From: Paenibacillus sp. 32O-W
GTDB taxonomy: Bacteria; Bacillota; Bacilli; Paenibacillales; NBRC-103111
DNA length: 64,000 nucleotides
Assembly (NCBI RefSeq): GCF_007679495.1
Contig: NZ_VEGP01000001.1
Location: forward strand, 1 to 64,000
Direction: 5' to 3'
Positions 63,538 through 64,000 of this stretch are shown here, piece after piece; position 1 is the first letter of the stretch, and each line of letters opens with the position of its first letter. The notes under the pieces are model-generated. The model saw only the letters and a list, made by a program, of their open reading frames with translations. It did no database searches and was not told where the DNA came from. Position numbers and translations under genes: made by a program.

Positions 63538-64000
63538 CTAAAACTGGTGTCCTGCGGAATCCTCCGTTTCGGAGGAGCTTGCTGAAGAAACGGAGCTCAT
63601 CCCGGAACCGTTATGCTGCGCTGCCGAAGACATTCCGCCTCCAGCCATAGAAGCCCCGGCCGCGGATGAGGAAGATGGAGAGGATCCGGCCCCCGTAGAA
63701 GAGCCGGACGTCACTGCAGACCCTCCCGAATTTGCGGCTCCCGATGTCATCGAAGTCCCCGCCCCAGACGTTCCGGATGCCAAGGAGGAGTAACCCTGTC
63801 CCGATGCAGAGCCGGAGGACAGCCTTGCCGGAGAGCCTGCGGAAGTCATCGCTAAGGAGCCCGCTCCGCCGCCATGATTTGCTCCGTATCCGCTCATGAC
63901 CGGGCCCGAATATGTCGTGCCTGTCTGACTTGAGGAGGCATACGGAGAGGAATGCGTCATGCCAGGCCGATTGGAAGCCGGATATGAGCCGTATGCGCCG
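63538..64000 (-). CDS. Ser/Gly/Ala-rich low-complexity protein, partial
   Basis: The reading frame ends at 63538 and is open to the window edge; an ATG at 63960 exists, but residues upstream of it (AYGSYPASNRPG) have the same composition, so the true start lies outside. 154 residues are visible, nearly all Ser, Gly, Ala and Thr, with an acidic end (ETEDSAGHQF). No repeat period is exact. It may be a surface or spore-coat structural protein; nothing more can be said. Confidence 0.55.
   Translation of the reverse strand, partial: GAYGSYPASNRPGMTHSSPYASSSQTGTTYSGPVMSGYGANHGGGAGSLAMTSAGSPARLSSGSASGQGYSSLASGTSGAGTSMTSGAANSGGSAVTSGSSTGAGSSPSSSSAAGASMAGGGMSSAAQHNGSGMSSVSSASSSETEDSAGHQF

Overview
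The window reads as chromosomal DNA of a spore-forming Firmicute, most likely Paenibacillus or a close relative. Supporting signs are strong AGGAGG-type ribosome binding sites, frequent TTG and GTG starts, a CotH-family spore-coat kinase gene, a YtpB/DUF2600 terpene synthase, a Bacillus-type Fur box, a yybP-ykoY manganese riboswitch, a ROK-type XylR, and many carbohydrate-uptake genes. I saw no rRNA, tRNA, CRISPR array, transposase or phage gene.

Layout. 1-2650: a Fur-controlled promoter reading out of the left edge, then two repeat fields surrounding one gene for a nuclease-like/winged-helix protein. One repeat family has a strict 51-bp period and lies on both sides of the gene; a 154-bp block is duplicated 1963 bp apart. 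2655-10292: a minus-strand operon (GH95 fucosidase, two SDR dehydrogenases, RbsD/FucU mutarotase, a DUF4177-like small protein, and a split altronate-dehydratase-type enzyme), with a divergent LacI regulator. It fits release and non-phosphorylative oxidation of L-fucose or a similar deoxysugar. 10353-11912: a cotH gene broken by one in-frame stop, next to a small Gly/Thr/Arg-repeat protein that resembles CotG. 12132-20185: two Gfo/Idh/MocA oxidoreductases, a frame-shifted ThuA gene, xylB and xylA, with xylR divergent. 20355-29315: peroxiredoxin, pfkA, the ytpB group, MATE-like and MFS transporters, an esterase, a cold-shock protein and a methyltransferase.

29415-33581: a sensor kinase and a membrane-fusion protein meet head to head with overlapping 5' ends. 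The kinase has no response regulator and the fusion protein has no N-terminal membrane segment, which suggests a deletion scar. 34013-35135: manganese riboswitch and TerC-family exporter. 35308-41882: TPP enzyme, oligoendopeptidase F with two possible starts, and an ABC exporter. 42145-50220: large secreted proteins, an FAH-family hydrolase and a CapA-family protein.

50470-59798 is the most striking metabolic unit: a PRD/EIIB/EIIA regulator, the three parts of an ascorbate-family PTS (EIIA, EIIB, EIIC), a phosphotriesterase-like lactonase, a creatininase-family amidohydrolase, a SIS-domain protein, and a dedicated HPr and Enzyme I. The complete phosphorelay from PEP to sugar is thus encoded in one cluster. 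Tandem copies of an undescribed repeat lie in its middle, and a third copy is found 7 kb upstream. 59999-64000: a zinc-ribbon protein, a three-gene ABC-2 exporter with a long leader, and a Ser/Gly/Ala-rich protein running off the right edge.

All assignments come from reading the sequence and recalling family features; no database search was run.
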